Below, one piece after another: positions 1 through 11,034 of a stretch of DNA of 28,114 nt. The DNA is from Gemmatimonadales bacterium (lineage in GTDB: Bacteria; Gemmatimonadota; Gemmatimonadetes; Palauibacterales; Palauibacteraceae). The stretch spans positions 1 to 28,114 of the forward strand of contig DAOVWI010000006.1 in the NCBI GenBank assembly GCA_030636765.1, given 5' to 3'. The first letter of the stretch is position 1; each line of letters opens with the position of its first letter. Under the pieces are notes generated by a model. The model was not told the origin of the DNA and did not search any database. It saw nothing but the letters and a program-made list of their open reading frames with translations. Position numbers and translations under genes: made by a program.

Positions 1-20
1 GCACCGCTACTGCTGCGCCG

Positions 21-539
21 CTACTCCTCCGCCGCTTCCTCCGCCTCCTCCTCGGGGCTTAGGACACCTCCGACGTCCATGATCACCTGCCACTGGCCGT
101 CGATCTTCTTCCAAGTGGTCACGTACTGACCGTTGACCCCTTCGGCTTCGCCGGCTCCGTCCGGGTCATACTCCCACGCTCCTCGCTCCACGGCCAGATC
201 CCCCGAGCCGGCCATTTCGACGGACGAGGTGCTCCAGGCGATGGTGAAGTCGGGGGACTCCGACCATTCGCTCTCCATGTTCGCCTGGATCGCCTCCCGG
301 CCCTCGCGGAGCTCGCCGTCGAAGAAGATCGCACCGTCCGGAGCGAAGAGGTTGACGATGGTCGCCGCGTCCTGCGCCCTGTACGCCTCCATCCACTGGA
401 TGCTGAGATCGCGGACGGCCTGTTCCTCCGCCACGAGGTCTACCGGAGGCGGCGCCTCCTCACCTCCTCCGCTCGGAGCACAGGCCGTGGCAGCGGCCGC
501 TGCGAAGGCCAAGGCTGCGATTCGCTTGGATGCCAGCAT
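21..539 (-). CDS. NTF2-like (SnoaL/DUF4440-type) secreted lipoprotein
   Basis: A 172-residue protein that starts with a lysine/arginine n-region and an alanine-rich hydrophobic stretch ending in a cysteine (TACAPSGGG), as in a lipoprotein signal. The mature part (about residues 38-155) has the DUF4440/SnoaL pattern: an opening helix with W-M-E-A-Y, then D-A-A-T-I-V-N-L-F-A-P-D-G, a G-R-E-A-I helix, and a closing strand with W-K-K-I-D-G-Q-W-Q. Family members are small cone-shaped barrels, often dimers, some enzymes and many of unknown role; no function can be assigned. The tail is strongly acidic (EEEAEEAAEE). The ATG has a strong GGGAGGG site upstream. It is transcribed away from the TolB-like gene, with about 100 bp between them. 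A second lipoprotein of this fold and length, also with an acidic tail, lies at 11308-11823. Confidence 0.85.
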   Translation of the reverse strand: MLASKRIAALAFAAAAATACAPSGGGEEAPPPVDLVAEEQAVRDLSIQWMEAYRAQDAATIVNLFAPDGAIFFDGELREGREAIQANMESEWSESPDFTIAWSTSSVEMAGSGDLAVERGAWEYDPDGAGEAEGVNGQYVTTWKKIDGQWQVIMDVGGVLSPEEEAEEAAEE

Positions 540-643
540 GAGATCCCTCCCTGGGTCATGGCGTCATGGGTAGCCGGGTGCCCGCTGGGGCACCGCGATG
601 GGCGGCCTTCAAGTGGCGTGGAACCCGGCCTCCTGTCAACTTG

Positions 644-1795
644 ATGGACATGAACGCTCCACCCAGGATCTTCGCTTCTCTTGAGGCGCGTGCTGCGCTG
701 CGGGCGCGTGCCTCCCTTGCGGCGCGTGTCGTTCTGCTCGCGTGTGCCGCCTTGCCGGCGTGCATGGTTCTGTCCGTTCTTCGCCCCTCCGTCCTCTCCG
801 CCCAGGCGGCTTGCGAGAGCCTGATCGCCTTCGGCTCGGATCGGTCCGAGGGGCCGGGGATCTACGTCCTCAGCCCGGAGGGAGGCGACGCCAGGCTGCT
901 GGTCCTGATGCCGGGGGCGCTGGGTATCGAATGGTCGCCCGATGGGGGCCGGATCGCCTTCCTGTCGGTCACGAAGGAGGACGAGGAGCTCTTCGCCCCG
1001 TACGCAGATCTGAGATTCCACGCGTTCCTCTACGTCGTGAACGCAGACGGCACGGATCTTCGTCGGGTGAGCGACATGCCAGCATCGATGGGCTTCTCGT
1101 GGTCTCCGGACGGGACCCGCATTGCGTTCGCTTCCTCCTTGGAGAGCGGCGGGGGGAACTCCGCGATCTACGTGGTGGAGGTCGACGGAGGAGGTCAGAG
1201 AAGGCTCACGGATCTCGAGGGCGTGCACGCCTTTCCGTCGTGGTCGTCCGATGGTCGTCTGATCGCCTTCGGATCGAAGCGTGGTGACGACACCGCCCTG
1301 CAGGTGATGAGCCCGGATGGCGCCGGGCTGAGGCCGGTTGTCGAGGTGTCGGGCTCCCGCGCCTGGAGTCTGCCGAGGCCCGTGTGGTCGCCAGGGGGAA
1401 CGATGCTCGCGTTCGCCGAAGGTCGCGGCACGTACATCGTGAGCGCGAACGGCGGGGATCCGCGCAGGGTGGACACGGGAGCCGGCGAGCCGCGCGCGTG
1501 GCTGCCGGATCGGCGCAGGCTGCTCATGGCGGAGAGCTCTGGGAGCGAGGGCCGCGTATTCCTCGTCGATGTGGACGCGATCGAGGATCGCACGCTCGCG
1601 GCCGGCGCGGGAGCGGGCGGCGAGAGCTCTGCCTCGCCCCTATGGGACCGCGTTGCTTACACGGCGATCGTGGGCGGGCAGGCGGACGTGTACCTCGTGT
1701 CGATAGATGGCGGTCCCAGCCGGAACCTCACGAGGCACGAGGCCAACGACTACCTGCCGGCCTGGTCTCCATGTACTTCCGAGGAGGAGTCGTGA
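644..1795 (+). CDS. TolB-like WD40/PD40 beta-propeller, exported
   Basis: About 383 residues. After an arginine-rich hydrophobic N-terminus (export signal, possibly with a lipobox-like ALPAC) come repeated PD40/TolB blades recognisable by the recurring pattern W-S-P-D-G-x-x-I-A-F followed by I-Y-V/L-Y-V-V and D-G. At least five blades can be read (around I-A-F-G-S-D, W-S-P-D-G-G-R-I-A-F, W-S-P-D-G-T-R-I-A-F, W-S-S-D-G-R-L-I-A-F, W-S-P-G-G-T-M-L-A-F), ending in an incomplete W-S-P. Such propellers are periplasmic or surface scaffolds for protein contacts; the substrate is unknown. The start is uncertain: the frame is open from 566, but the in-frame ATG at 644 (or 650) puts the signal nearest the N-terminus. 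No clear Shine-Dalgarno is seen for any of them. It converges on the membrane-protein gene at 1858. Confidence 0.8.
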   Translation: MDMNAPPRIFASLEARAALRARASLAARVVLLACAALPACMVLSVLRPSVLSAQAACESLIAFGSDRSEGPGIYVLSPEGGDARLLVLMPGALGIEWSPDGGRIAFLSVTKEDEELFAPYADLRFHAFLYVVNADGTDLRRVSDMPASMGFSWSPDGTRIAFASSLESGGGNSAIYVVEVDGGGQRRLTDLEGVHAFPSWSSDGRLIAFGSKRGDDTALQVMSPDGAGLRPVVEVSGSRAWSLPRPVWSPGGTMLAFAEGRGTYIVSANGGDPRRVDTGAGEPRAWLPDRRRLLMAESSGSEGRVFLVDVDAIEDRTLAAGAGAGGESSASPLWDRVAYTAIVGGQADVYLVSIDGGPSRNLTRHEANDYLPAWSPCTSEEES

Positions 1796-1797
1796 GA

Positions 1798-1844
1798 CCG
1801 AGTGCGAGATCCAGCGGCGGTGCGGGATCCCGCCGCCGTCTCGG
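1798..1844. terminator. GC-rich hairpin between convergent genes
   Basis: The 62-bp gap between two convergent genes is filled by nested inverted repeats. An outer CCGAG (1798-1802) can pair with CTCGG (1840-1844), and an inner CGGCGG (1815-1820) can pair with CCGCCG further right, around the 12-bp palindrome GCGGGATCCCGC. There is no T-run on either side, so this would be a bidirectional terminator without a U-tract. The function is inferred from position. Confidence 0.4.
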
Positions 1845-1857
1845 CCTGCGGCCCTTG

Positions 1858-2331
1858 TCAGCCCATCGAGCTTTCCCCAAAGCCTCCGGATCCCGTGTCC
1901 GTGGCCGCCGGCTCCTCCCTGTAGAGCCAAGCTCCGGCCACGGTCGCGATGGGAAGCTCAAAGAGGGCGAACACGCTGGCGGTCATCATCAGGCCGGGAG
2001 GGAAGATCGGGGCGAGGCTGTTGTAGACGGTGGGCACGACCCACACGAGGAGCCACACCAGAAAAGCCGCGTACACGGCCGTCCGCGGTCCGGGGCCGAA
2101 GCGCGGCCGGATCGCCGCGTACAGCCAAACCGAGATGAAGCCCAGGACGAGGGTCATGAGGACGAGCATGATGATGCCGGAGGTCGAATAGGTCTGCAGG
2201 CCGGCCGTCTGCATGGCCGCCTCCCACTCCTCCTTGAGAACGATGCCGTTCACGACGTACTCCTGGATGTTGAGGACGACGCCCGCAACGAGACCGCCGA
2301 GGAAGAGTCGCTGCGTGTTCATGCTTTGCAT
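1858..2331 (-). CDS. Small four-helix integral membrane protein
   Basis: A 157-residue hydrophobic protein with four predicted membrane segments: L-F-L-G-G-L-V-A-G-V-V near the N-terminus, I-I-M-L-V-L-M-T-L-V-L-G-F-I, A-A-F-L-V-W-L-L-V-W-V-V-P-T, and M-M-T-A-S-V-F-A-L-F-E-L-P-I-A-T. I do not recognise a named family; no catalytic residues are evident. The frame is open upstream to 2544, but the ATG at 2331 (MQSMNTQ) follows a GGGAGA site and directly precedes the first membrane helix, so it is chosen; a second ATG lies three codons later. The upstream extension would be arginine-rich and not membrane-like. The 213-bp gap to the divergent M64 peptidase must hold both promoters. Confidence 0.75.
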   Translation of the reverse strand: MQSMNTQRLFLGGLVAGVVLNIQEYVVNGIVLKEEWEAAMQTAGLQTYSTSGIIMLVLMTLVLGFISVWLYAAIRPRFGPGPRTAVYAAFLVWLLVWVVPTVYNSLAPIFPPGLMMTASVFALFELPIATVAGAWLYREEPAATDTGSGGFGESSMG

Positions 2332-2545
2332 GGTGATCTCCCGGTTGTGGGCCGCACCCATCGGTCCCGTTGGCCGGTTCCGGCTCGCTCTATCCGGGAC
2401 CCTTGAGAAAAGCGGAGGCTGGGCTGTCCTAACATAGTCGGCAGCAGGCAGGCGGTTGTCCACCGACGGGAACGGCGTGAGGTTAACTCGAGCGTCAGAT
2501 ATCGAATGCTCGGCCGGACAGAGCCCTTCATAGCGGGGAGACACG

Positions 2546-4063
2546 ATGAGAAGTCGCGCGCACCGCAGAGCCCCTCGCCTTCACTCCCCTCTTGCCCTTC
2601 TTCTCCTCGGGACCGGCTTGGCGCTCGCCGCCCCGGCCGCCGCACGGCAAGCCGCCTCGCAGGCGGCGGCGGAGCCCGCTTCGCAGGGGGCGCAGGGAGC
2701 GGCGGCACAAGGCTTCGGCGGGTTCTTCACCGACCGGACGATGCGCGTCGACTATTTCCACACGGGCGGCATGGGCGAGGAGATCATCTCGCTCGACCGG
2801 GTCGTGGCGGACGGTCCATGGGCAGGCAGCCGGACGCAGCTCCTGGATGATACCAACCTCGGCCCGTATCTGTTCGAGGTGATCGATCCTGCGACGAACC
2901 GGGTGATCTACTCCCGCGGCTTCGCCTCGATTTTCGGCGAGTGGGAGACGACGGCCGAGGCCGCTCGCGTCCACCGCACCTTCCACGAGTCCCTCCGCTT
3001 TCCGTGGCCCATGGAAAGCGTGCAGGTCGTTCTCAAGAAGAGGGAGGGGGATCAGGCGTTTCACGAAGTTTGGTCCACGACGGTCGATCCGAACTCGCGC
3101 TTCGTGAACTCCGCGGATCTGCGATCCGTCGGGAGCGTGTGGACGATCTTCGAGAACGGCCCGCCGGATCGGAAGGTCGACCTCGTCCTCATCGGCGAGG
3201 GCTACACCGCCGAGGAGATGGAGAAGTTTCACGCCGATGCCCGGCGCCTGGTGGACAGGCTGTTTCAGACCGAGCCCTTCCGGAGCCGGAAGGCGGACTT
3301 CAACGTGCGGGCGATCGATCTGCCATCGGCAACGTCGGGCGTGAACCGTCCCCACGTCGGCGAGTTCCGGCGAACCCCGGTATCGGCCGAGTACAACATC
3401 TTCGACTCGGAGCGCTACCTCCTCACGTACGACAACCGCATGCTGCGGGACGTGCTATCGGCCGTGCCGTACGAGTTCGTGGAGATCCTGGTGAACGAGA
3501 AGCAATACGGCGGCGGCGGGATCTTCAACTTCCAGGCAACGACGGCGGTGGACACGGAGTTCGCCGACTATGTCTTCGTCCACGAGTTCGGGCACCACTT
3601 TGCCGGGTTGGGAGACGAGTACTACACGTCTCCCGTCGCCTACGAGCGGGATCACGCCGAGCATCCCGAGCCGTGGGAGCCCAACATCACGGCGCTTCGC
3701 GATCCGGCGAAACTGAAGTGGCGGGCGCTGGTCCAGCCCGGCACTCCGCTCCCCACCCCGTGGGACAAGGAGGCGTACGAGGAGCACGCCCGCGGTATCG
3801 GGGCGCGCCGGCAGGCGCTGATCGAGAGTGCGGCGCCCGAGTCGGAGTTCGACGCCCTGTTCCGAGAGCAGAAGGAGATCGAGCGGGAGCTCCTGGGGGC
3901 GATGCGCTATGCCGTGCTGGTCGGTGCCTTCGAGGGGGCGATGTATGAGGCGCAGGGGCTGTACCGCCCGCAGATCGACTGCATCATGTTCACGCGGTCC
4001 GATTCCTTCTGCCTCGTCTGCGGCCGGGCGATCGAACGGATCATCGACCTCTACAGCGCCTGA
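2546..4063 (+). CDS. Secreted M64-family (IgA-peptidase-like) metallopeptidase
   Basis: 505 residues with a basic n-region and hydrophobic signal peptide (cleavage likely after APAAA, near residue 33). The zinc site is H346-E-F-G-H350-H followed by F-A-G-L-G-D-E-Y-Y, the extended HExxHxxxGxxDEYY signature of family M64. The region before it (about 55-190) fits the beta-sandwich N-terminal domain usual in the family, and about 195-480 is the catalytic domain, with cysteines near the C-terminus (D-C-I-M, F-C-L-V-C-G) that resemble the metal- or disulfide-related tail seen in relatives. It should hydrolyse peptides outside the cytoplasm; the name IgA peptidase comes from a distant relative and the substrate is unknown. 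ATG preceded by GGGGAG. Complete and normal length. Confidence 0.9.
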   Translation: MRSRAHRRAPRLHSPLALLLLGTGLALAAPAAARQAASQAAAEPASQGAQGAAAQGFGGFFTDRTMRVDYFHTGGMGEEIISLDRVVADGPWAGSRTQLLDDTNLGPYLFEVIDPATNRVIYSRGFASIFGEWETTAEAARVHRTFHESLRFPWPMESVQVVLKKREGDQAFHEVWSTTVDPNSRFVNSADLRSVGSVWTIFENGPPDRKVDLVLIGEGYTAEEMEKFHADARRLVDRLFQTEPFRSRKADFNVRAIDLPSATSGVNRPHVGEFRRTPVSAEYNIFDSERYLLTYDNRMLRDVLSAVPYEFVEILVNEKQYGGGGIFNFQATTAVDTEFADYVFVHEFGHHFAGLGDEYYTSPVAYERDHAEHPEPWEPNITALRDPAKLKWRALVQPGTPLPTPWDKEAYEEHARGIGARRQALIESAAPESEFDALFREQKEIERELLGAMRYAVLVGAFEGAMYEAQGLYRPQIDCIMFTRSDSFCLVCGRAIERIIDLYSA

Positions 4064-4121
4064 TGGCAGCGCTGTCTCGCTCCCCGCCCGAGGGGCTTAT
4101 CTTTAATATCGGTTTACCGAA

Positions 4122-4140
4122 CCGGCCGGTCCTCGGCCGG
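4122..4140 (+). promoter_or_regulatory. Perfect hairpin in the ppdK leader
   Basis: A 7-bp perfect inverted repeat, CCGGCCG / CGGCCGG around the 5-nt loop GTCCT, ends 35 nt before the ppdK start. It follows an AT-rich patch (TTATCTTTAATATC, 4098-4110), which may be the -10 area although no matching -35 is seen. It could be the terminator stem of the M64 gene, a leader hairpin controlling ppdK, or a dyad operator; the sequence does not decide. Confidence 0.35.
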
Positions 4141-4175
4141 GACATGGGAGTGGAAGCGGCTTTGAAGGGTGCGAG

Positions 4176-6993
<2,818 letters not shown>

Positions 6994-7004
<11 letters not shown>

Positions 7005-7248
7005 CGCGGTAGACCTCGTCGTGCTTCCGAACCCGCTCCTCCACCTTGATGGCCACCTCCGTGCCGGCAGCGGCGCTCTCGACGGTGTCGTGCTCGACCT
7101 GCAGTGAGCCGGCGGCCTGCTCGAAGTCGGTCGTGTGGCCGTGGAAACGGACGACGTCTCCCGCCTTCAGCTCTCCGCTCAGCTTCACGACACCGACCTC
7201 GGGCTTCGCGAAGTAGTGCGTCACGACGCCGATGAGTTCCTCTGGCAT
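6994..7248 (-). CDS. Translation elongation factor-like small protein (EF-Tu domain II fold)
   Basis: 84 residues, essentially a single beta-barrel. The sequence M-P-E-E-L-I-G-V-V-T-H-Y-F, L-K-A-G-D-V-V-R-F-H-G-H-T-T-D-F-E-Q and V-A-I-K-V-E-E-R-V-R-K-H-D-E-V-Y matches the widespread stand-alone proteins named translation elongation factor-like, which resemble domain II of EF-Tu and the C-terminal barrel of U32 peptidases. There is no GTPase domain, so it is not a translation factor in the normal sense and its role is unknown. The start has an excellent GGGAGGAG site. It is convergent with ppdK and overlaps its 3' end by 11 bp. Confidence 0.88.
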
Positions 7249-7467
7249 GGTCTCCTCCCGCGTTGAGCGGCGAACAAGGTTGACCGTCAATATTGCGATT
7301 CCAGCTTCCAAGTGCACGAGAGGACGCTGCTTGCGTCCGGAACTACGGTACGGTTGGTTGGGTGGCACGGACCTTTGGTTCCCTGGCCACCGGAGGCGGG
7401 GCGTCGCAGCGCGCGGGAATCGTGGCGCTGCGGTTGCCGGCGCCGGGATAATCCGGAGAGCAGGCCT

Positions 7468-8859
7468 TTGCACCTGAACATCGAGCGGATCTTCCAGGAC
7501 ACGCGCCCGCGGAGCTTCGAGCTCTACCGCGAGCACATCGGCCCGATGTGGGCCAAGATGCTCCGGACGATCGGGTTCGATCGAAGCTGGGTCCGCGGAG
7601 AGGGGTCCTATTTGTGGGACGCGGAAGGGCGGCGTTACCTGGACTTCATGAGCGGCTGGGGGCTGTTCAACTTCGGCCGCGGCCACCCGGTCATCCGCCG
7701 GGCGCTCGCACAGGTGATGGAGGCGGATCTGCCGAGCTGGGCGGCGTTCGACACGCCCCCGCTCGCGGCGGCGCTCGCCGAGGAACTGACGCGACGGATG
7801 CCGAACGGGCTCGACCGGGTCTACTTCTGCAACTCCGGAGCCGAGGCCGTTGAGGCGGCGATCAAGTTCGCCCGAGTCGCCACGGGCAAGCCGGGGATGG
7901 TCCACCTGAAGCGGGCCTTTCACGGCCTCACGAACGGGGCTCTGGCCCTGCACGGAGAGCCGGTTTTCCGCGACGGCTTCGGACCCTTTCTGCCCGGCGG
8001 CGTCGAGGTCGAGGTCGACGACTACGAGGGTCTGGAGCACGCGTTCGCCGCTGGCGACGTCGGCCTGTTCATCTTCGAGCCGGTCCAGGGGAAGGGAGTC
8101 TACATCCCGGAGGACGGGTTCCTCTTGAAGGCCCAGGAGCTGTGCCGCAAGCACGGGGCCCTGCTCGTGTGCGACGAGGTGCAGACGGGTCTCGGCAGGA
8201 CGGGAAAGTTTCTCGCCTTCGAGTGGGTGGAGGGGCTGGACCCGGACATCGTCCTGGTCTCGAAGGCGCTGTCGGGCGGCTACGTGCCCGTGGGCGCGAT
8301 GCTCACCCGCCCGGAGATCCACGACAGCCTCTACACCGCCATGGACCAGGGCGTCCGGCACGCCTGTACGTTCGGCATGGGGGACCTGGCGATGGCGGCG
8401 GGCCTCGCCTCGCTCCAGGTGCTCGATGCGGAGGACCTTGCGGCGAACGCCCGGCGCCTGGGTGGGCTCCTTGGGGAGGGGCTAGAAGCGATGATGCCGC
8501 GCTTCGGGTTCATCAAGGAGGTCCGGCAGCGCGGCCTCATGATCGGGATCGAGTTCGGCGAGCCCGAATCTCTGGGGCTTCGAACCGCGTGGACCACGAC
8601 CCACAGGCTGCACAGCGACGTCTTCTGCCAGGCCGTCGTGATCCCACTCCTCGAGGACCACCGGATCCTCGCTCAGGTGGCCGGTCACGGTCTCGATGTG
8701 GTCAAGCTCCTGCCGCCGCTCAACATCACGGAGACGGACGTCGAGTGGTTTCTGGAGGGGTTCAAGAAGACCATGGAGAGTCTGCACAGCTTCCCGGGAC
8801 CCGCGTGGGAGGTCGTGAAGCGGCTCGGCAAGCACGCGGTCGCCGCACGCCGCATCTGA
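7468..8859 (+). CDS. Class III PLP-dependent aminotransferase
   Basis: About 463 residues. Fold-type I aminotransferase of the ornithine/4-aminobutyrate/putrescine class. Seen: Y-F-C-N-S-G-A-E-A-V-E-A-A-I-K (PLP phosphate site), H-G-L-T-N-G, F-E-P-V-Q-G-K-G, L-L-V-C-D-E-V-Q-T-G-L-G-R-T-G (PLP ring aspartate and glutamine), and the Schiff-base lysine K266 in L-V-S-K-A-L-S-G-G-Y. It transfers an amino group between an omega-amino or amino-acid donor and a keto acid; the specificity cannot be read. The frame is open from a GTG at 7312, but that extension is arginine-rich and unlike the family; the TTG at 7468 follows GGAGAG at good spacing and fits the family N-terminus, so it is preferred. Its TGA overlaps the next ATG (TGATG), which suggests translational coupling. 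Confidence 0.9.
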   Translation: MHLNIERIFQDTRPRSFELYREHIGPMWAKMLRTIGFDRSWVRGEGSYLWDAEGRRYLDFMSGWGLFNFGRGHPVIRRALAQVMEADLPSWAAFDTPPLAAALAEELTRRMPNGLDRVYFCNSGAEAVEAAIKFARVATGKPGMVHLKRAFHGLTNGALALHGEPVFRDGFGPFLPGGVEVEVDDYEGLEHAFAAGDVGLFIFEPVQGKGVYIPEDGFLLKAQELCRKHGALLVCDEVQTGLGRTGKFLAFEWVEGLDPDIVLVSKALSGGYVPVGAMLTRPEIHDSLYTAMDQGVRHACTFGMGDLAMAAGLASLQVLDAEDLAANARRLGGLLGEGLEAMMPRFGFIKEVRQRGLMIGIEFGEPESLGLRTAWTTTHRLHSDVFCQAVVIPLLEDHRILAQVAGHGLDVVKLLPPLNITETDVEWFLEGFKKTMESLHSFPGPAWEVVKRLGKHAVAARRI

Positions 8860-9482
8860 TGAATGTCGTCGATCACCTCATCTACGCGGCGCCCCATCTG
8901 GATGCCGGCGTGGAGCGTCTCGAGAGCATCCTGGGAGTCCGAGCGATCCCGGGAGGCCGACACCCAAGTTACGGAACCCGGAACGCCCTGCTGGCGCTCG
9001 GTCCCGAAGCGTATCTGGAGGTCCTGGCGCCGGATCCGGACGCCCCGCCGCCCGAGCGGCCGCGGCTCTTCGAAATCGATCGACTTGACGCGCCCAAACT
9101 GGCGGCTTGGGCGGCGAGGAACTCGGATCTGGAGGGCCGTGTCGAGGCCGCCCATCGAGGCGGCGTTAAGCTGGGCGAGATCCAGTCGGGGGGCCGTGAG
9201 AGGCCGGATGGGAGCGTCCTGGCCTGGCGGCTGACCGATCCCCATGTGGTGCTCGGAGATGGCATCATTCCGTTCCTGATCGACTGGGGGACGACGGAGA
9301 GTCCGGCGCGCGCGGCCCCGAAGGGCTGCACGCTGCTCCGCCTCCGGGCCGAGCATCCTGATCCTGCTCGGATCGGGGCGATGCTGTTGGCTTTGGGAGT
9401 CGAACTGGCGGTGGAGTCGGGCCGCGCACCGGCCCTCATCGCCACGATCGGCACGGCACGGGGCGAGGTGGAGCTGACGTAG
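8859..9482 (+). CDS. Glyoxalase-like / VOC-superfamily protein
   Basis: 207 residues beginning M-N-V-V-D-H-L-I-Y-A-A-P-H-L-D, the typical opening of a glyoxalase-like domain (beta strand with a metal-ligand histidine, then a helix). Further family features are S-Y-G-T-R-N-A-L-L-A-L-G, A-Y-L-E-V-L-A-P-D-P with a possible ligand glutamate, W-R-L-T-D-P, and I-P-F-L-I-D-W-G in the second half. Members are metal-dependent enzymes or binding proteins with paired beta-alpha-beta-beta-beta modules; this larger type is usually of unknown reaction. The ATG overlaps the stop of the aminotransferase by one base, so the two are probably translated together. The TonB-like gene follows after 7 bp. Confidence 0.85.
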   Translation: MNVVDHLIYAAPHLDAGVERLESILGVRAIPGGRHPSYGTRNALLALGPEAYLEVLAPDPDAPPPERPRLFEIDRLDAPKLAAWAARNSDLEGRVEAAHRGGVKLGEIQSGGRERPDGSVLAWRLTDPHVVLGDGIIPFLIDWGTTESPARAAPKGCTLLRLRAEHPDPARIGAMLLALGVELAVESGRAPALIATIGTARGEVELT

Positions 9483-9489
9483 GGGTCAC

Positions 9490-10266
9490 ATGGGCAGCGG
9501 ACGGGATCAGCGGTCGGTCGAGTGGGGCGGTTCGACACCCCTTCGATCGAGCCGCGAGCACCGGAGCGCGCTGGCGTGGGGACTGGTGCTATCCGTGGGG
9601 TTTCACGTGGCCTTTCTTCCGCTCCTTGGCCGCGTCCGGATTCCAAGTCTGCCGTATGTTTCTCGGCAGCAATGGCCGTTGAGTACGCTCCGACTCCCGC
9701 CCGCCGTCCAGATCCCGGAGCCTCCGGCCCCGGTTGGTCATCCGGCGCTGCCGCTCCCTCCGGAGGTCGATCTCGAGGGTGACCTCGCCGTCCGGTCCAT
9801 CGAGCCCTCGGCGGTCAGCCCCGATCGGGGGGTTTCTGTTCCGCCGCCTCCGGTGCTCTCCCGCGACGATCCGTCACCCTCCTTCGTACGATACGACGTA
9901 CCGCCTCTCCTGGGGAACCGAGAGGCCTTCGGGCGCGTCGTGGAGCGTTCCTACCCGATCGAGCTGCAGCGAGCGGGCATAGAGGCGGCGGTCGTGCTCG
10001 TCCTCTACATCGATGATCGGGGCAAGGTTGGCCAGGCAAGCGTCAAGGAATCGAGCGGCTACTCCACGCTCGACGATGCGGCCCGAGAGATCGTCCTCCA
10101 GCTGGAGTTCCTTCCGGCCCTCATGCGGGACCAGCTGGTCGGCGTGTGGGTGCACCAGCGGATCTGCTTTGTGCTCCCCAAGCGCGACGCGAGCCTGAGT
10201 CGGGCAGCAGCGGCCAGGCTCCGCACCACCGTAGGCGGGTGCGAAACCCTGAAGCGCCCGCGCTGA
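9490..10266 (+). CDS. TonB-family energy-transducer-like protein
   Basis: 258 residues. A basic cytoplasmic start is followed by one membrane helix (about residues 28-47, A-L-A-W-G-L-V-L-S-V-G-F-H), a proline-rich periplasmic linker (P-E-P-P-A-P-V, L-P-L-P-P-E-V, V-P-P-P-P-V), and a TonB-like C-terminal domain from about 140 with Y-P-I-E-L-Q-R-A-G-I-E-A, V-V-L-V-L-Y-I-D-D-R-G-K-V, V-K-E-S-S-G-Y-S-T-L-D-D-A-A and F-L-P-A. TonB proteins pass proton-motive energy from ExbB/ExbD to outer-membrane receptors; no exbBD or receptor gene is nearby, so the partner is unknown. The stretch after residue 230 is an extra arginine-rich tail. GGGGTC precedes the ATG. It is the last gene of a plus-strand run of three. 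Confidence 0.87.
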   Translation: MGSGRDQRSVEWGGSTPLRSSREHRSALAWGLVLSVGFHVAFLPLLGRVRIPSLPYVSRQQWPLSTLRLPPAVQIPEPPAPVGHPALPLPPEVDLEGDLAVRSIEPSAVSPDRGVSVPPPPVLSRDDPSPSFVRYDVPPLLGNREAFGRVVERSYPIELQRAGIEAAVVLVLYIDDRGKVGQASVKESSGYSTLDDAAREIVLQLEFLPALMRDQLVGVWVHQRICFVLPKRDASLSRAAAARLRTTVGGCETLKRPR

Positions 10267-10302
10267 CCGGACCGCCAGTCACCTGAGCCCGGCTCGTTGC
10301 CG

Positions 10303-10316
10303 GCCGGAACTCCGGC
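10303..10316. terminator. Small hairpin between convergent genes
   Basis: GCCGG-AACT-CCGGC is a perfect 5-bp stem with a 4-nt loop, located in the 53-bp gap between two convergent genes. A larger alternative pairs AGCC at 10286 with GGCT at 10314. There is no T-run, so the terminator role is inferred from position. Confidence 0.3.
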
Positions 10317-10319
10317 TGA

Positions 10320-11024
10320 TCAGTGCAGGGCCAGCCCGCAGCCCGGGTAGCTCCGGCCGCCGAACTCCAGGGTGACGGTCGTCTCGAAGCGCTCGCCGCT
10401 CATCGAGTCGAAGCACTCCTTCCTCATGAGCTCGATGACGAGCGTCCGCCCGACCAGCTCTAGCTCGTAGAGCCTCCTGCCGGTCTCCGCATCGACCGAC
10501 GGCTCCGGCGCCGCGAACTCGTAACGGTCCTGCCCGTAGTTCATCACGAGCACGGAGGTCTCGAAACCGATCTCCAGGGTCCAGCCTGGCTCGTTGCCGG
10601 TGGCCCGGAAGCGCATGCCGCTCAGCTTCGCGTCCTCGATGATCGACGCGCGGCGGTTCATGACGCAGTTCACCATCTGACCATCCCTCTCGAGGAACGC
10701 CTCCTCACCCCTGGACCAGAAGGTGATGGCCCCCTCGCTGTACTTGGCGCCGGATTCCGAGCGCACATGCGGAAGAGTGAGGGTGGTGTCTGGGAGAAAG
10801 AGGAAGATCTCCTCCACGCCCCTGTACTCGACGACCACGCGCTCCTCTCCGCAGTCGAACGCGAAGGCGTGGGACGGAGGCTCGGCCCGGCCGGCGTCGG
10901 AAGCGCCGGAAGCCCGGGCGTCGCCCGTTTGGTCCACCTGCGGCCCGCAGGCGCCGGCGGACGCCGCCAGGGCGAGGAAGAGCGCCAGCGCCTTCTTGAG
11001 GCGCTTTCCGCGCCTGGCGGTCAA
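10320..11024 (-). CDS. MliC-like plus COG3650-like lipoprotein
   Basis: 234 residues. A basic, leucine/alanine-rich signal ends at C26 (SAGAC), a likely lipid-anchoring cysteine. Residues about 50-120 (F-D-C-G-E-E-R-V-V-V-E-Y, L-P-D-T-T-L-T-L-P-H-V, S-G-A-K-Y-S-E-G, F-W-S-R-G-E-E-A-F-L) have the pattern of MliC, the C-type lysozyme inhibitor. Residues about 138-230 (F-R-A-T-G-N-E-P-G-W-T-L-E-I, C-F-D-S-M-S-G-E-R-F, Y-P-G-C-G) match the COG3650-type domain. The combination suggests an envelope protein that may protect peptidoglycan from lysozyme; that role is inferred. The best start is a TTG 10 bp after the stop of the small membrane protein gene, without a strong Shine-Dalgarno, so the start is less certain than the frame. 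Confidence 0.83.
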   Translation of the reverse strand: MTARRGKRLKKALALFLALAASAGACGPQVDQTGDARASGASDAGRAEPPSHAFAFDCGEERVVVEYRGVEEIFLFLPDTTLTLPHVRSESGAKYSEGAITFWSRGEEAFLERDGQMVNCVMNRRASIIEDAKLSGMRFRATGNEPGWTLEIGFETSVLVMNYGQDRYEFAAPEPSVDAETGRRLYELELVGRTLVIELMRKECFDSMSGERFETTVTLEFGGRSYPGCGLALH

Positions 11025-11034
11025 CGAAGGGGTT

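Noticed and set aside
440..1228. Long minus-strand frame opposite the TolB-like gene
   Set aside because: Runs antisense to clear PD40 blades and has an Arg/Pro/Gly-rich composition typical of a shadow frame in GC-rich DNA.
7279..7303. TTGACC before the aminotransferase as a -35 box
   Set aside because: No acceptable -10 hexamer at 16-18 bp; only the half-site is seen.
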